A program made the position numbers and the translations under genes. 5,368 bases of DNA from assembly GCA_964368605.1 (NCBI GenBank), contig CAYJBP010000135.1:1-5368 (forward strand). Reading direction: 5' to 3'. How positions within the stretch are numbered: the first letter of the stretch is position 1; every line of letters starts with the position of its first letter. This DNA is from CAYJBP01 sp964368605. GTDB taxonomy: Bacteria > Bacillota > Dehalobacteriia > UBA4068. Under the pieces are notes generated by a model. It was given only the letters and a program-made list of their open reading frames with translations, was not told the origin of the DNA and did not search any database. Below are positions 4,040-5,368 of this stretch, one piece after another.

Positions 4040-5368
4040 ATGAGTTTAGTAACAAAAGGAATAGGGGTGGCTAAAAAACTTAAGCATCGCTACAACGATA
4101 AGCTCAAAGCAGCTAGCCCTATATATTTATCCCCGGTGCGCCGAATTGAGCGGGTGGCTTTAAATCAAAAATTTTGTGCCATGACCTTTGATGATGGTCC
4201 TTGTGCCCTGCCGCCAAGTAATAACAAAATAGATAAATCATTAACCTTGCATTTAGTTGAGGTTTTAGAGCAATTTGAGGCTAAGGGAACCTTTGATATT
4301 ATTGGTGATACCACAGAGAATTACCCGGATTTACCAGGTAAAGAGGGTAGTGCGCTTTGGGGTGGCCTAAGCTATGATCATTATCCCGATATCAATCAAG
4401 ATGATCAAGGTGGTGCTAATAATTGTCCGGAATTAATTACACGTATTTTAAAGGGTGGACATCAAATCACCAATCATACTTATTTGCATATTTTATATGG
4501 CAAAAAACCTTTTGTATACGGCAAACGCAAATATTTGGGCGATATTGATTTGGTAATTGCCGATTTAAAGCGCTTGGATGATTTGCTTAATTTTAGGCAT
4601 CATTATAAAATGAAATTTTCTCGTCCGCCACATTATGTGGACAATATCGAGGCTAATCTGAATGCATATGATGCCTTGGCGGCTTTGGATTATCAATATA
4701 TGGCGGCCAGTTTTGATGGTGGGGGGTGGCTGCCTTTAGCCGATTATCAACAGGAAGTTGATGCAATGGTTGCGGTAGTTAAGCAGGCTTTAGATAATGA
4801 TCCGCTATCCTTATGCGGCCAGATAATTTTTCAGAAAGATGGCTATAATATGGCCAGACGCACCCCGGTGGCCGACGCTTTAGGCCTACAATTGCAAATT
4901 CTTAAAGATTATGGCTATCAAGTTATTACCGTTGAAGAATTGTTGCAAAAATCCCAATTTAGCGATATAAGCCCGGATCATGAAATTTATACCTCTGCGC
5001 TTCATTTACTGGATAGAGGCTATTGCCCGGCTTTTAGCGACAATACCCTTAAATTAGATAAACCTTTAACTTTGGGGGAATTAGCAATGATGGTCTTTGG
5101 CAAGCCCGGCAGCGAATTAAGAAGGCTTGCCATAAAAAATGGTACAAAAAATCCACTTTCCGGGATGGAGTACAGTCATCCTTACAGTGGTGCTATCGAA
5201 TTGGCTATGGCAGATGATTTATTTATAAATAATAATCCATTTAATCCAAATCAGCCTGCCGGTATCGAAGATTGCATTAGTTTTCTCGAAGGTGTAACCA
5301 AGCAAGTGCCGCGTCTTGAAAATAATAGCCGTTCCGAATTTATTCGTGTTTTGGCCAAATTTGCTTAG
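4040..5368 (+). CDS. NodB-fold polysaccharide deacetylase-like protein with SLH-like repeats
   Basis: A 442-residue protein whose stop TAG is the last codon of the window. AGGTAGG (4026-4032) precedes the ATG by 7 nt, and the gene begins 8 nt after the PHP stop. The NodB (carbohydrate esterase 4) domain spans about 45-302. Motif 1 is TFDDGP (49-54, Asp51 base and Asp52 metal), motif 2 is HTYLH (146-150), motif 3 is RPPHYVD (195-201), and motif 4 is DGGGW (226-230). The usual motif-5 His is replaced: the segment reads IIFQKDG (262-268). About 95 residues separate motifs 1 and 2, roughly 45 more than in typical members, including WGGLSYDHYPD (107-117). Residues 306-355 (FSDISPDHE..., FSDNTLKLDKPLTLGELAMM) resemble an S-layer homology repeat, and 374-420 a weaker second one. 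Family members remove N- or O-acetyl groups from glycans, yet there is no signal peptide or N-terminal membrane segment, only a basic N-terminus. The cellular location and substrate are therefore uncertain. Confidence 0.87.
   Translation: MSLVTKGIGVAKKLKHRYNDKLKAASPIYLSPVRRIERVALNQKFCAMTFDDGPCALPPSNNKIDKSLTLHLVEVLEQFEAKGTFDIIGDTTENYPDLPGKEGSALWGGLSYDHYPDINQDDQGGANNCPELITRILKGGHQITNHTYLHILYGKKPFVYGKRKYLGDIDLVIADLKRLDDLLNFRHHYKMKFSRPPHYVDNIEANLNAYDALAALDYQYMAASFDGGGWLPLADYQQEVDAMVAVVKQALDNDPLSLCGQIIFQKDGYNMARRTPVADALGLQLQILKDYGYQVITVEELLQKSQFSDISPDHEIYTSALHLLDRGYCPAFSDNTLKLDKPLTLGELAMMVFGKPGSELRRLAIKNGTKNPLSGMEYSHPYSGAIELAMADDLFINNNPFNPNQPAGIEDCISFLEGVTKQVPRLENNSRSEFIRVLAKFA

Overview
The window (about 42-45% GC by eye) looks like bacterial chromosome from a Firmicutes-type organism, Clostridia or Negativicutes being the best guess. 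This rests on the Rrf2/IscR-plus-cysteine-desulfurase pair, AGGAG-type ribosome binding sites, an AT-rich intergenic style with near-consensus sigma-70-type promoters, a CCA-encoding tRNA gene, and SLH-like repeats on a NodB-family deacetylase. Taxonomy is inference; nothing in the sequence is decisive.

Layout. Positions 1-89 (minus) hold a complete tRNA-Ser(UGA) gene with its own promoter at 114-143. Positions 263-1956 (minus) hold a two-gene iron-sulfur/sulfur-trafficking unit: an IscR-like Rrf2 regulator (start corrected to 1956) followed by an IscS/NifS-type cysteine desulfurase. No iscU/nifU or trmU/mnmA follows; the next gene is the tRNA. A 101-bp AT-rich spacer with palindromes separates the two genes, so iscS may be separately controlled. 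Positions 2126-5368 (plus) hold three tightly packed genes in one apparent operon: an ATP-grasp ligase, a PHP-domain metallohydrolase with a basic/hydrophobic C-terminal tail, and a NodB-fold deacetylase-like protein with C-terminal SLH-like repeats. Its stop codon is the last three bases of the window.

The two operons diverge from a 169-bp control region (1957-2125). It contains a near-perfect promoter for the regulator gene (TTGACA-17-TATACT), a good promoter for the ATP-grasp gene (TTGCAA-17-TACAAT), and between them three exact copies of an 8-bp element (TATATTTG / CAAATATA) in alternating orientation. The outer copies abut or overlap the -35 boxes of both promoters, so one regulator could control both operons.

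The most interesting part is the ATP-grasp/PHP/NodB-SLH operon. All three proteins have recognisable catalytic motifs, none has an evident signal peptide, and the ends of all three carry basic or amphipathic segments. The NodB protein keeps its metal triad, has a long insertion, and lacks the usual late catalytic His. A membrane-associated pathway that makes or modifies a surface or cytoplasmic conjugate is a reasonable hypothesis, but the substrate cannot be read from the sequence.
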